NCBI RefSeq assembly: GCF_000377705.1
Contig: NZ_KB898623.1
Location: 464,684-528,683 of the forward strand
DNA: 64,000 nucleotides
Direction of reading: 5' to 3'
Origin: Salsuginibacillus kocurii DSM 18087
GTDB lineage: Bacteria > Bacillota > Bacilli > Bacillales > Marinococcaceae
Below the pieces are notes generated by a model. It saw nothing but the letters and a program-made list of their open reading frames with translations. It searched no databases and was not told the DNA's origin. This document shows, one piece after another, positions 25,983 to 34,469 of the stretch. Numbering within the stretch: position 1 is the first letter of the stretch; every line of letters begins with the position of its first letter. The translations under genes and the position numbers were made by a program.

Positions 25983-26005
25983 AACGAAGCTACAGAGGTT
26001 GGAAT

Positions 26006-26851
26006 TTATGATCTTGTACGTTCTAAAGCGTCTATCACCGTACGCTCAGAATCCATTTTAAGCGCTCGGTATTTATAATCATGATAGAAAGTAAACCAAG
26101 CAGAGCGCTCATAACCATAAGCCATCCATTTTTGTTTCGCAAAGATGGAATCCATAGGGTAATCATCGTAAGCCATCACCCACAATGCGTTTTCATGAGC
26201 ATGTGTAGGCATTAGATCAGCCATATGGATGAGCGTCTCCCCTTCTTGTTCCATCAAAATAATGGAATGACCTGCACTATGGCCACCGGTATGAATCATC
26301 TTAAGACCCGGAAGAAGCTCCAACTCATTGGAAAAAGGAATTACTTGGTCTTCGATCGACTGCCAATTTTGCGGCCAATACGTATTTTTCGAACGGACAT
26401 TAGGATTTTTCATTTCTTCCCATTCAACATCAGAAGTATAAATAGTTGCTTTTGGAAAAGCAGGCACTGCTTCATCACCCATTCCCTCGACAAGGCCAGT
26501 AGCATGGTCAAAATGCAGGTGAGTCATTAAAACTCCATCAATATCTTTTCGGGATAATCCCAATGAGTCAAGACTTTCATCTATTTGTGCTTCTTCATTA
26601 ACCCCATAGTTCCGTAATTGTTTCTCATTAAGCCTGCCATTTCCAATGCCTGCTTCAATTAAAAAATTATAGTCTTCCGTCTGCACAAGAATTGGGTCGG
26701 TCCTTAGTTGGATCTGATTCTTATCATTAGCAGGATATATTTTGCTCCATAGCGGTTTAGGTACAACCCCAAACATTGCCCCTCCATCCAAGTGGTTAAC
26801 ACCGCCTTGAAGCCATGTTAATGTCCAATTTCCAAATTGTAATTGCTCCAA
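26006..26851 (-). CDS. ytnP: YtnP, metallo-beta-lactamase-fold lactonase
   Basis: YtnP belongs to the lactonase branch of the metallo-beta-lactamase superfamily; the B. subtilis protein degrades quorum-sensing lactones. The zinc motif HxHxDH is seen in GVLMTHLHFDHATGLVEG, with further ligands in IHTGGHSAGHSIIL and HMADLMPTHAH. The start is taken as TTG at 26851, preceded by GGAGGAGG; this gives 281 aa, the exact length of the B. subtilis protein, and aligns its N-terminus. The longer frame from 26899 would add 16 residues not in the family. It follows trmB by 66 bp on the same strand. Confidence 0.9.
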   Translation of the reverse strand: MEQLQFGNWTLTWLQGGVNHLDGGAMFGVVPKPLWSKIYPANDKNQIQLRTDPILVQTEDYNFLIEAGIGNGRLNEKQLRNYGVNEEAQIDESLDSLGLSRKDIDGVLMTHLHFDHATGLVEGMGDEAVPAFPKATIYTSDVEWEEMKNPNVRSKNTYWPQNWQSIEDQVIPFSNELELLPGLKMIHTGGHSAGHSIILMEQEGETLIHMADLMPTHAHENALWVMAYDDYPMDSIFAKQKWMAYGYERSAWFTFYHDYKYRALKMDSERTVIDALERTRS

Positions 26852-26917
26852 AAAGCCTCCTCCTCTCCTCAACCTCTGAACATGTGTACAGTGTATCACA
26901 GATGTTTTGAAAACGCT

Positions 26918-27571
26918 TCAATCGTTTGGAGGGAGTTGTTTCATAGCTTCTACGCGGTAAATAGGCTGACCTTTTTCAGCGAATTTTTCCTCATATTCAG
27001 TTCGGACATTTTCAGTGTCATGGTGACTTGCATGCAAGTCGAGACTAATATTTTTTAGTATAAAGCCGTAATGGGAAAGGCTCGCAAGAGAATATTCAAA
27101 GTAGCCTTGATTATCGGTTTTTACATGGATTTCACCATTTGGAGTAAGGACGTGATCATAAAGTGCCAAAAATGATTGATACGTTAACCGCCTTTTTTCA
27201 TGCCGTTTTTTCGGCCACGGGTCGGTGAAATTATTATACACACGCTGGACTTCCTCACTGGCAAACATCGCATCGAGCTCTCCAACATCTCCATGAATAA
27301 AAAGCAGATTATCAGGCTCTGCGTCTACAGCTCTCTGCACCGCTGTAACAAGCACACTTTCAAACTTTTCAATACCAATAAAATAGACATCTGGATACTT
27401 TAACGCCATTTCCGTTACGAATTGGCCTTTACCTGTTCCAACTTCAATATAAATCGGCTTTCCCTTTGAAAGAGTGCTCCATTTACCTTTATAGTCTTCT
27501 GGCTGCTGGACCACATACTCCGAATGTTCTTGTAAATACTCAGCTGCCCAAGGCTTGTGCCGCATTCTCAT
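26918..27571 (-). CDS. trmB: TrmB, tRNA (guanine46-N7)-methyltransferase
   Basis: TrmB makes N7-methylguanosine at position 46 of tRNA. The 217-aa protein has the SAM-binding motif IYIEVGTGKGQFVTEMA near residue 40, the substrate motif NFTDPWPKKRHEKRRLT near 115-131, and a C-terminal KTDNQGYFEYSLASL. It starts at 27571 behind AGGAGAG and lies only 15 bp after the GH32 gene, so the two are probably co-transcribed. In B. subtilis its neighbour is ytmP; here the GH32 gene and 768 bp of non-coding DNA separate the two. Confidence 0.95.
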   Translation of the reverse strand: MRMRHKPWAAEYLQEHSEYVVQQPEDYKGKWSTLSKGKPIYIEVGTGKGQFVTEMALKYPDVYFIGIEKFESVLVTAVQRAVDAEPDNLLFIHGDVGELDAMFASEEVQRVYNNFTDPWPKKRHEKRRLTYQSFLALYDHVLTPNGEIHVKTDNQGYFEYSLASLSHYGFILKNISLDLHASHHDTENVRTEYEEKFAEKGQPIYRVEAMKQLPPND

Positions 27572-27586
27572 TTACATCTCTCCTAC

Positions 27587-29104
27587 TTATTCCTGGGGTG
27601 GAATGATTTCTTCTTGAAACGATACCAAATCAAATGGAGAGGAGACAGCCTCTTTTAAAGAAAACCATTCTGCCTTTAATTCCCCTCCTGCCGGAAGTTC
27701 AACGGTAAGATCAAATTCCTGCACAGACGATGGAAACCTGCGGCTGCTAAGTACTACTTCTCCATCATTAAAGAAAAGTTCCAACGATGAGGCATCAGCA
27801 AAAAGCTGAAGACTGTGTACATAATCCAATGGAGCCCGGCGCGTTTCCCACCTTTGTGTCTCCCAATTAACTCTTTTTAATATCGCTTGTTTCGATTCTT
27901 TATTCCACGTAAGTACCATTGTATCGTCAATCTGGATCGTTACTTCGCCAGTGGGAATCTTTACTTCAGAAAGAACTAACTCATACGCATTTGCCGGAAG
28001 ATCTAATGAAAACGATCGAGCATCTCCGGCTTGCAAATGTTTCTCATTAGAAACATCAGCTCTTAATTGTTTAAGTTCACGGGCCGGCGTTTGATAAAGC
28101 AAGCCTTCCCGTAAGTTCAGTTCCCGCGGAATTGTTAAACAATGAATCCACTCATTTTGTACCGATGGCTGACTCTCTTCACATTGTTCGGGTACTCCCA
28201 TCCACCCGATTAATAGCCGGCGCCCGTCCTCGGCAACAAACGTTTGCGGTGCATAAAATTCAAACCCGTAATCAAGCTCTGTGAAATCTCCGTGCTCCAT
28301 CCGCCCTGTCGACTTATCCCATTCCCCAATAACATAGCCGGATTGATAGATATTTTGGTATTTATTTTCTTCAGCTTCAAGACCTTGCGGAGAAAACACT
28401 AACACGTCTTTCCCATTTAGCATAAAGAGATCTGGACACTCCCACATGAAGCCAAAGTTTTCTAATGGACCATAATTGCTGCCAGCTACAATACCAACGT
28501 AACTCCAGTCCCTTGCATTTTCAGAGCGGTATAATACTGTACTCCCCTCTTTGTCTTCGGTTTGAGCTCCAAGGATCATCCAGTAGGTGTCATCTTCTCT
28601 CCACACTTTTGGATCTCGAAAATGGGCAGTAAACCCTGGCGGCACTTCAACTAAAGGCCCTTCTTTTTCAAATGTGAGCCCGTCTTCAGACGTGGCTAAA
28701 CACTGATAGCTTTCACGCTCGCCTTGTTCATCCTTAACATTCCCGGTGTAAAACAAATGAAGTTGGCTGTCAACTTCAATCGCACTGCCTGAATAGCAGC
28801 CATTTTTATCATAGCGGTCAGAAGGAGCTAGAGCTATGGGAGCCCACCGCCAATTGATCAAATCAGAAGAAACCATATGAGCCCAGAACTTTGAACTGTG
28901 GTCCGGGGCAAAAGGGTTCCATTGAAAAAATACATGGTATTCACCTTTCCAATGAATTAAACCGTTGGGGTCATTCAACAGACCAACAGGCGGCTGAATA
29001 TGATATGTTTGCCGATAAGGATCTTTTTCTACCTGTGGTGCTTTAGCTGCTACACTTTTGTAAGCTTCTTGATGTAACCGTAAGGAAGATTGATTATGGC
29101 TCAC
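27587..29104 (-). CDS. sacA: GH32 sucrose-6-phosphate hydrolase (SacA/ScrB type)
   Basis: This enzyme splits sucrose 6-phosphate (or sucrose) into glucose 6-phosphate and fructose. The five-bladed propeller of GH32 shows the nucleophile Asp45 in GLLNDPNGLIHW, the transition-state stabiliser in HFRDPKVW and the acid/base Glu in MWECPDLFML. A C-terminal beta-sandwich closes the protein (about 370-505, ending near ELFFNDGEVVLSSRRFP). No signal peptide is present, so it acts in the cytoplasm, which favours the phosphorylated substrate. GTG at 29104 follows AAGGAG by 8 bases. No sucrose transporter lies in the window. The fructose released would feed into glycolysis. Confidence 0.87.
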   Translation of the reverse strand: MSHNQSSLRLHQEAYKSVAAKAPQVEKDPYRQTYHIQPPVGLLNDPNGLIHWKGEYHVFFQWNPFAPDHSSKFWAHMVSSDLINWRWAPIALAPSDRYDKNGCYSGSAIEVDSQLHLFYTGNVKDEQGERESYQCLATSEDGLTFEKEGPLVEVPPGFTAHFRDPKVWREDDTYWMILGAQTEDKEGSTVLYRSENARDWSYVGIVAGSNYGPLENFGFMWECPDLFMLNGKDVLVFSPQGLEAEENKYQNIYQSGYVIGEWDKSTGRMEHGDFTELDYGFEFYAPQTFVAEDGRRLLIGWMGVPEQCEESQPSVQNEWIHCLTIPRELNLREGLLYQTPARELKQLRADVSNEKHLQAGDARSFSLDLPANAYELVLSEVKIPTGEVTIQIDDTMVLTWNKESKQAILKRVNWETQRWETRRAPLDYVHSLQLFADASSLELFFNDGEVVLSSRRFPSSVQEFDLTVELPAGGELKAEWFSLKEAVSSPFDLVSFQEEIIPPQE

Positions 29105-29872
29105 ACTTTACACTCCTTCTAGATGTTCGCGAATTTATGAATGGATAGGAAGGACGGTGCTAGTCTAGTTATTGACCCTTTTGCAACAGTCGCTCTCCCA
29201 TCGGACACACTTGCCATCCACTTTGCCTATCTTCTACTTTTCACCTTATAGGACGGTCGTCTGCTTGAGTTGCAATAACTTAGGTTAAGCTATACACATA
29301 TGTAGTCTCTGTCAGTATGGTATCGATTGCACACACTTAGATAAACACCGATAGTGAGAATTTCATCGTTTTATAAATTGTGCGTTCTTCTTTCCTTTTA
29401 TCAGTCAACCTGAACCCTTTAGCGATGCCCACATCTTCTATACAAGTGGCGCAATCAGTTCAATCTTAAAACTGTTGCTGCGTTTGTTGGCTCACTTCTA
29501 ACCTTTAGAAGAGGGAGATTCACTGCAGACTACAGTCACATAACGTATTACCTAAAGCTTGAGACGATTCTCAGTGTACCCATTTCTCCATGATATCTTT
29601 ACATCATACATGAAAAATAACAGTTTGTATAAGAGGTTTTTTATTTGCTAATGACAATAAAAACACCAAAAAACCGACCCTAAAAAAGAGCCGGTGGATT
29701 GTAAGCGGAAGCACCTTCCTGCAAAGACGAGAGCTTTTTCTATAACGACGCAGTACAGCGAATACTCCAACGTAAATCAGGACTAGAAAAAGACTCAATC
29801 ATTACAGCGCAAAAGTTGGACATTGAAAAACACCAGCTTTATATTCCGCCTTGACTTTATAATATGAAGAAA
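29105..29872. other. Long non-coding region between ytmP and the GH32 gene
   Basis: About 770 bp without a supported gene. A - strand ORF at 29604-29798 (64 codons, TTG start, hydrophobic) has no ribosome binding site and no recognisable family, so I do not call it. The GH32 promoter is probably near 29105-29200 but no clear consensus was found. The region looks like DNA brought in with, or left behind by, insertion of the GH32 gene into a ytmP-trmB arrangement. Confidence 0.45.
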
Positions 29873-30727
29873 TTATTCCCCAGGAAATTCTGAAGTGGAT
29901 GCGTTTACTTTATCTATTAACTGCTGAAGGTCATTCAACCAAGCATCCGCTTCCTCAGCTTCATTGCGGTTTAAATGCCAAATAATACTATGCAAGGTCT
30001 GGGAGATGACATACCAGTGCATACGGAAAAATAAATTTTCTTCCATCGGCAAACCATAATCATGCAGCCACTCGTCCCATTCCGCTTCTGGAATATACCA
30101 ATATAATAACAGTCCTAAATCCAAGGCTGGGTCTGCAACGGTGGCACTATCCCAATCAATCAAATATAAATTATGCGCTTGGCTTACCATCCAATTATTA
30201 TGGTTGATGTCACAATGACACACTACCATTCGAGGGGGTTGTACAAGCTCCCGGTACTTCGACAAATACGCGAGAGCCCTTTGCAACAACGGGTGGCTAG
30301 AACTCAAATGAAAAAGTTGGTTTTGTAAATCTTCTATAATCCACTCAGGAGTTAATGGTGTGTTGCCAATACGTTTAAACATATCCAATAGTTCGCTCGA
30401 ACGATGGATTTTACTTAATAATTGAGCAACATCCGTTCTATTCATCTCCGAAGATTTTAGCTCTCGACCATACACCCATTGCTGGGCGGTGATGACATCC
30501 CCATTTTCAAGACGCTTGGTCCATAACAATTTAGGTACAATACCTTCAGCTGATAAAACTGCCAAAAAAGGGGAGGAGTTTCGTTTTAAAAATATTCTTC
30601 GATCTCCAGCTCGAGCAATATAAGCTTCACCCGTAGCACCACCAGCAGGTTCTACGTTCCACCCTTCGCCTAATAATAATTCCAATAGCTTCACCCTCAT
30701 TTTCATTTGATCATTCAAATATTTCAT
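29873..30727 (-). CDS. ytmP: YtmP, aminoglycoside/choline kinase-like phosphotransferase
   Basis: The protein has a kinase-like fold of the aminoglycoside phosphotransferase (APH) family. The nucleotide-binding N-lobe carries GGATGEAYIARAG and the lysine in RRIFLKRNSS. The catalytic loop is VVCHCDINHNNWMV (Brenner's motif; Asp base), and the metal-binding aspartate is in LYLIDWDSATVADPALDLG. The 284 aa covers a complete domain. The physiological substrate (choline, an amino sugar or another small alcohol) is not evident. AAAGGA lies 8 bases before the ATG. Confidence 0.82.
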   Translation of the reverse strand: MKYLNDQMKMRVKLLELLLGEGWNVEPAGGATGEAYIARAGDRRIFLKRNSSPFLAVLSAEGIVPKLLWTKRLENGDVITAQQWVYGRELKSSEMNRTDVAQLLSKIHRSSELLDMFKRIGNTPLTPEWIIEDLQNQLFHLSSSHPLLQRALAYLSKYRELVQPPRMVVCHCDINHNNWMVSQAHNLYLIDWDSATVADPALDLGLLLYWYIPEAEWDEWLHDYGLPMEENLFFRMHWYVISQTLHSIIWHLNRNEAEEADAWLNDLQQLIDKVNASTSEFPGE

Positions 30728-30794
30728 GCCGTTATTCCTTTATGTAAAATAATGAACGTTTTTCAATTGTGGGATCCGCTTTTTAACGAATACG

Positions 30795-30827
30795 AAGCAG
30801 AGTCACAACAGTAGACGGACTCTGCTT
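30795..30827. other. Orphan hairpin upstream of ytmP
   Basis: A perfect 10-bp stem (30795-30804 with 30818-30827) with a 13-base loop is followed on the + strand by TTTTA, but no + strand gene lies before it. It stands in the divergent region of ytmP and purU (30728-31211), which otherwise contains no gene. Confidence 0.45.
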
Positions 30828-31211
30828 TTATATGTATATCTTGTTTCAACGTTCGCCTGCTGTACAGGTCCGGGTTTTAGTGAATCGATCTTAATAGTAC
30901 CAAATAGGTATGGGAACCGTCAATAAACGATTAAATTTGACTTCCTCCTCGTTCGAAAGCATCTCAGCTTTTTTATCAAATTTGTTATTTTTCGCTGAAC
31001 CTCCCCCTCACCCAGTTTTCATTCACGCTTTAGAATGGTATAGTTTTTAACTATGTGACAAGCTTTCAATTTATCGATCCCACTGTACAAATCACATGAA
31101 GAATCTATGCACACAGGATAAATAATTTTACTCATACAGGAGGGCTAGGCAAGCTCCTCCTAGGTTCATCCTATAACCAGCTGTTTATTATTAAGAAGGA
31201 GAGGATTAAAA

Positions 31212-32084
31212 GTGTCACCTGAGAGTCATTCGTTACACCGGGCCAGATTATTAATTTCTTGTGCTGATCGGCCAGGCATTGTTTCTACCGTTTCTAATTT
31301 TTTATACGAAGCTGGAGCTAACATCGTCCAATCAGACCAATACAGTACAGACCCGACAGGTGGAATGTTTTTTATGCGGATTGAATTTGATTTCGATATT
31401 ACTCAACATACCATCGATGAATTGCGTTATTCCTTTCAGACCGTTGCTTCTCAATTTGATATGAGCTGGCGTATTGAAAGTGATAAAAGAAACAAACAAA
31501 TGGCTATCTTTGTCTCCAAAGAAGACCATTGCTTACTTGAACTGCTCTGGCGCTATAAAAGCGGAGAGATAAAAGCAAACATCCCACTAGTTATCAGCAA
31601 TCATGATGAGTTGCGTGAGACGGTAGAAAGTTACGGGATTACCTTTTATCACATTCCGGTAACAGCGGAGACCAAAACAGAAGCTGAACAAAAAGCAATT
31701 GATCTACTGGAGTCCTTTGAAATTGATGTAGTCGTTTTAGCTCGCTATATGCAGATTTTATCTCCAACGTTTGTGTCTGCATTTTCACAGCGCATTATAA
31801 ATATTCATCATTCATTCCTACCCGCCTTTATCGGGGCCAACCCTTATAAAAAAGCATTTGACCGCGGTGTGAAATTAATAGGTGCCACTGCGCATTACGT
31901 TACAAATGATTTGGATGAAGGGCCGATTATTGAACAAGACGTTTTGCGTGTGAACCATCGGGATACCACTGAAGATTTGCGGGTAGCCGGCCGCAATGTT
32001 GAAAAAATAACACTCGCCCGCGCCGTTAACTGGCACTTATTAGACAAAGTCCTAGTTTACAAAAACAAAACCATTGTATTTTAA
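31212..32084 (+). CDS. purU: PurU, formyltetrahydrofolate deformylase
   Basis: PurU hydrolyses 10-formyltetrahydrofolate to formate and tetrahydrofolate and so balances one-carbon pools. An N-terminal ACT domain (about 8-85, ARLLISCADRPGIVSTVSNF) is fused to a formyltransferase-like domain (about 95-290). The catalytic triad region is visible in NIHHSFLPAFIGANPYKKAF and in GATAHYVTNDLDEGPIIEQD. The 290 aa is typical. GTG at 31212 follows AAGGAGAGG. The leader contains an inverted repeat near 31139-31163 (AGGAGG ... CCTCCT) that could pair with the start region. The stop codon lies at the left end of a family 1 repeat. Confidence 0.94.
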   Translation: MSPESHSLHRARLLISCADRPGIVSTVSNFLYEAGANIVQSDQYSTDPTGGMFFMRIEFDFDITQHTIDELRYSFQTVASQFDMSWRIESDKRNKQMAIFVSKEDHCLLELLWRYKSGEIKANIPLVISNHDELRETVESYGITFYHIPVTAETKTEAEQKAIDLLESFEIDVVVLARYMQILSPTFVSAFSQRIINIHHSFLPAFIGANPYKKAFDRGVKLIGATAHYVTNDLDEGPIIEQDVLRVNHRDTTEDLRVAGRNVEKITLARAVNWHLLDKVLVYKNKTIVF

Positions 32085-32205
32085 ATAGAAAAGCGGAGGC
32101 GTTTGGTTTAGATGCGACAAGTTTTTCTAGAACTGTGCAGCGTTGTCCGCAACGCGGAGTCAGGACTATAAAAAACCTCGAGCATCTAAACGCCGCAGCT
32201 AGACA
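32082..32205 (+). repeat. Family 1 dispersed repeat, copy 2a
   Basis: Begins TAAATAGAAAAGCGGAGG, with TAA being the purU stop, and ends GCAGCTAGACA. Its arms GGCGTTT...TAGATGC and GCATCTAAACGCC are inverted repeats. The interior differs from the other copies, so only the ends define the family. Confidence 0.78.
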
Positions 32206-32321
32206 GAAAAGCGGAGCGGGCTTGCTTAACGACGAAGAGCCCTTCTTCACCACTGAGGAGGACGCGTCCGCCGCAGTGTGGGGAAAAGGGATCTCAAATC
32301 GGTAGCCCGCGAAGCTGGACA
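32206..32321 (+). repeat. Family 1 dispersed repeat, copy 2b
   Basis: A second unit follows directly in tandem, from GAAAAGCGGAGCGGGC to GAAGCTGGACAG. It shares most of its interior with the copy at 21851-21972, including CCCTTCTTCACC, GAGGAGG, CCGCCGCAG and GGGGAAAAGGGATC. Confidence 0.8.
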
Positions 32322-32354
32322 GACATGCGGAAAGTGGCAGTCAGGGGCGGCAGG

Positions 32355-32398
32355 CAAAAAGAGCGGATAAGAAGTTTACCTCTTTTCCGCTCTTTTTT
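32355..32398. terminator. Bidirectional terminator between purU and the NERD-like gene
   Basis: An 11-bp stem (32356-32366 with 32387-32397) carries A and T runs at both ends. It serves the convergent transcripts and overlaps the last bases of the gene at 32397. Confidence 0.88.
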
Positions 32399-33332
32399 AT
32401 AGTTCAGCATCTCTTTCTACTGTATCGCGTAAGAAGGAGGTAGTTACTGCATGGTCTAATAACACTTGTGCCGCCTTTAACTGGCCGGTTTTAAGAGGAG
32501 AGGGCTGACGCTTCAATTTATCCATCCATGCCTCGCAGTTACGCTTATCAACCATTTTTACATTCATGCCCCTGCCCCGGTTGTCTATAAGTACATCTGG
32601 AGCAAAGACAATTCGCTCAAAAGAAAGGTCTAACTGGTAAGGAGTTAATAAATCATGTGTAACTGTCTCCAGCCGGTTTAAAGCAAGCAAAGGGCTCAGT
32701 ATCTTTTTCTGTCCGCCACTAACATATTCTTTCCAAAATCGGTCTGAGCTTGCTTCAATTACGCTAGTTTCCTGTCCGTCTACAGGTACAATACATAAAA
32801 TTTCATTCGGACCAATTAATAAAATATCCAAATCAACCGTAGCTCGGCGAGTTTCTAGTGAAGGATTGTACATAATCATATAATTATCCGGTAACTGGTT
32901 TAAGAAATAAAACAAATGATTGTCATAATAATAAGCAGGATGAACCTTTGATTCTTCGGACAGAGACGAACTCGCCCATTTTATTTGGGAACGAACCAGT
33001 TCTTTTTTGAAACGAGCTTTGACTTCATCAAACGACATTCCGGCCAAACGCTCATAAATATCCTCTTCCTCTTGGAGCTCAACCGTTTGCCGGCGTTTTC
33101 CATAAAATTGTTTAATCCGGTCAATTGTTTGATAAATAAATCCCTGCTCAGCTTCTTCAAACCATTCGTTAGACTCTCCCTCATGTTGATAAGAATAGCT
33201 ATTAGCCTGTCGCCATGCTCGTTCTAGTTGACGCCACCGCTCTTTTTTCAGCCGCGTGAATTGACTGGGGTAACGCTTCATATCTATTTCATAGCGCGAA
33301 ACATAATCTTGTAATTTAATTAAATGAGCCAT
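32397..33332 (-). CDS. NERD-like (nuclease-related domain) protein
   Basis: The 311-aa soluble protein has a charged helical N-terminal region (about 1-120; KRYPSQFTRLKKERWRQLERAW quoted only in part of its length is typical). The central part (about 135-200) looks like the restriction-endonuclease-like NERD fold: a helix ending HLFYFLNQLP, a beta strand, then TVDLDILLIGPNEILCIVPV. In active NERD proteins this strand ends with a Glu-x-Lys pair; here the place reads VPVDGQE, so the catalytic pair seems lost or shifted. The C-terminal part has no recognised domain. It lies alone between purU and lrgB. The assignment rests on pattern only. Confidence 0.5.
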   Translation of the reverse strand: MAHLIKLQDYVSRYEIDMKRYPSQFTRLKKERWRQLERAWRQANSYSYQHEGESNEWFEEAEQGFIYQTIDRIKQFYGKRRQTVELQEEEDIYERLAGMSFDEVKARFKKELVRSQIKWASSSLSEESKVHPAYYYDNHLFYFLNQLPDNYMIMYNPSLETRRATVDLDILLIGPNEILCIVPVDGQETSVIEASSDRFWKEYVSGGQKKILSPLLALNRLETVTHDLLTPYQLDLSFERIVFAPDVLIDNRGRGMNVKMVDKRNCEAWMDKLKRQPSPLKTGQLKAAQVLLDHAVTTSFLRDTVERDAEL

Positions 33333-33411
33333 GTGCCTCGCCCTTTCTAACGCTCAGTTCCAAGTTCTCCCCATTGTACCACAATTCGTTCATTAACTGA
33401 TTAGCTTACAC

Positions 33412-34098
33412 TTAATGAAACAAAGCAATAATCAAAGGTGCGAAAAACGCCACAATAACTGCGCTAACAGTCATAGCTATTGAACTCACTGCCCCTTCAA
33501 TTTCATTGTTTTCTAGAGCTTTTGCTGTGCCGATTGCATGAGAAGCCGTCCCTGTACCGATGCCTCTTCCTATGAAACTTTGAATATTAAACAAGCGAAA
33601 AGTGTATTGAGCTATCATAACCCCGCCAAGACCTGCAATCATAACAAAAATAGCAGCAAGGGATTCATTACCTCCGAGAGTGGCAGCTACATCCATGGCT
33701 ACCGGTGTAGTAACGGATTTCGGCACAATTGAAAAAAGGACAGTCTCATCTACCCCAGCGAGCCTTGCCAAAAAATAACCGGAGAATATTCCTACCAAGG
33801 CCCCTGTAACCATACCCATTGAAAGCGGATAGAAGTATTGTTTTAATAGATGCCATTGGTTAAACAACGGGTAGGCTAGAGCTACCACCGCTGGCCCCAA
33901 AAGAATCTCAATCCACTGACCGCCAAGCATATACGTTTCATACGGAATATCAAATAATAGCAATAGAGACAACAGCAAAAAGGTACTTGTAACTAAAGGC
34001 AACGTAAGCGGATGGGGAATGCGCTGGTAAATGAAACGTCCAGTCACATATAAACCAATGGTTCCTGTAATCATTAGGACAGCAATCCATATACTCAA
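33412..34098 (-). CDS. lrgB: LrgB-family membrane protein
   Basis: LrgB-type proteins pair with holin-like LrgA proteins; the family influences murein hydrolase activity and, in some plants and bacteria, transports glycolate or pyruvate. The 228-aa chain has seven or more hydrophobic helices and the diagnostic FSIVPKSVTTPVAMDVAATLGG and GTGTASHAIGTAKALE. Its start overlaps the lrgA stop by 4 bp (34095-34098). It is the last gene of a run of four overlapping or close genes (HAD, thpR, lrgA, lrgB). Confidence 0.9.
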   Translation of the reverse strand: MSIWIAVLMITGTIGLYVTGRFIYQRIPHPLTLPLVTSTFLLLSLLLLFDIPYETYMLGGQWIEILLGPAVVALAYPLFNQWHLLKQYFYPLSMGMVTGALVGIFSGYFLARLAGVDETVLFSIVPKSVTTPVAMDVAATLGGNESLAAIFVMIAGLGGVMIAQYTFRLFNIQSFIGRGIGTGTASHAIGTAKALENNEIEGAVSSIAMTVSAVIVAFFAPLIIALFH

Positions 34099-34469
34099 GA
34101 CGTCTCCCTCCTTTGAATCAACACATCCGTAATCTTTCCGCTTACTACCATAACAAGCACCGTGCTAACCAAAACAATGATAAAAAGCCATGCTCCACTC
34201 CCCTGAAATACATGGCCAAGCGTAACCGCTCCAGCCATAACAGGTAAAAACAAAAGAGGCATATGCCGCAACAGAAGCGAAACTCCTTGAGCAACCCAGG
34301 CTGTTTTAACAATATTGGTGGCAAAAAGCCCTAATAAAATCAGCATGCCGATAATACTTCCAGGAATCAGTAATGAAAATGTAGTTTGAATCCACACACC
34401 GGTTAAATAAAGGCCATATAAACCAGCGATTTGTAAGCATATTCGTAATCCATCTGCAACAGTAATCAT
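34095..34469 (-). CDS. lrgA: LrgA/CidA-family holin-like protein
   Basis: The 124-aa protein has four hydrophobic helices with the family pattern FSLLIPGSIIGMLILLGLF near residue 30 and LLLRHMPLLFLPVMAGAVTLG in the second half (split across one segment). CidA/LrgA proteins form holin-like oligomers and in Staphylococcus and Bacillus respond to overflow metabolites. It overlaps thpR at its start and lrgB at its end by 4 bp each, so all three should be co-translated. No LytSR-type regulator lies nearby. Confidence 0.88.
   Translation of the reverse strand: MITVADGLRICLQIAGLYGLYLTGVWIQTTFSLLIPGSIIGMLILLGLFATNIVKTAWVAQGVSLLLRHMPLLFLPVMAGAVTLGHVFQGSGAWLFIIVLVSTVLVMVVSGKITDVLIQRRETS

Noticed and set aside
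29604-29798. A 64-codon hydrophobic ORF on the - strand between ytmP and the GH32 gene.
   Set aside because: It starts at TTG without a ribosome binding site, has no recognisable family and overlaps AT-rich non-coding sequence.
31100-31211. A possible folate (THF) riboswitch in the purU leader.
   Set aside because: There is a small inverted repeat (AGGAGG / CCTCCT), but I could not find the conserved THF aptamer core.
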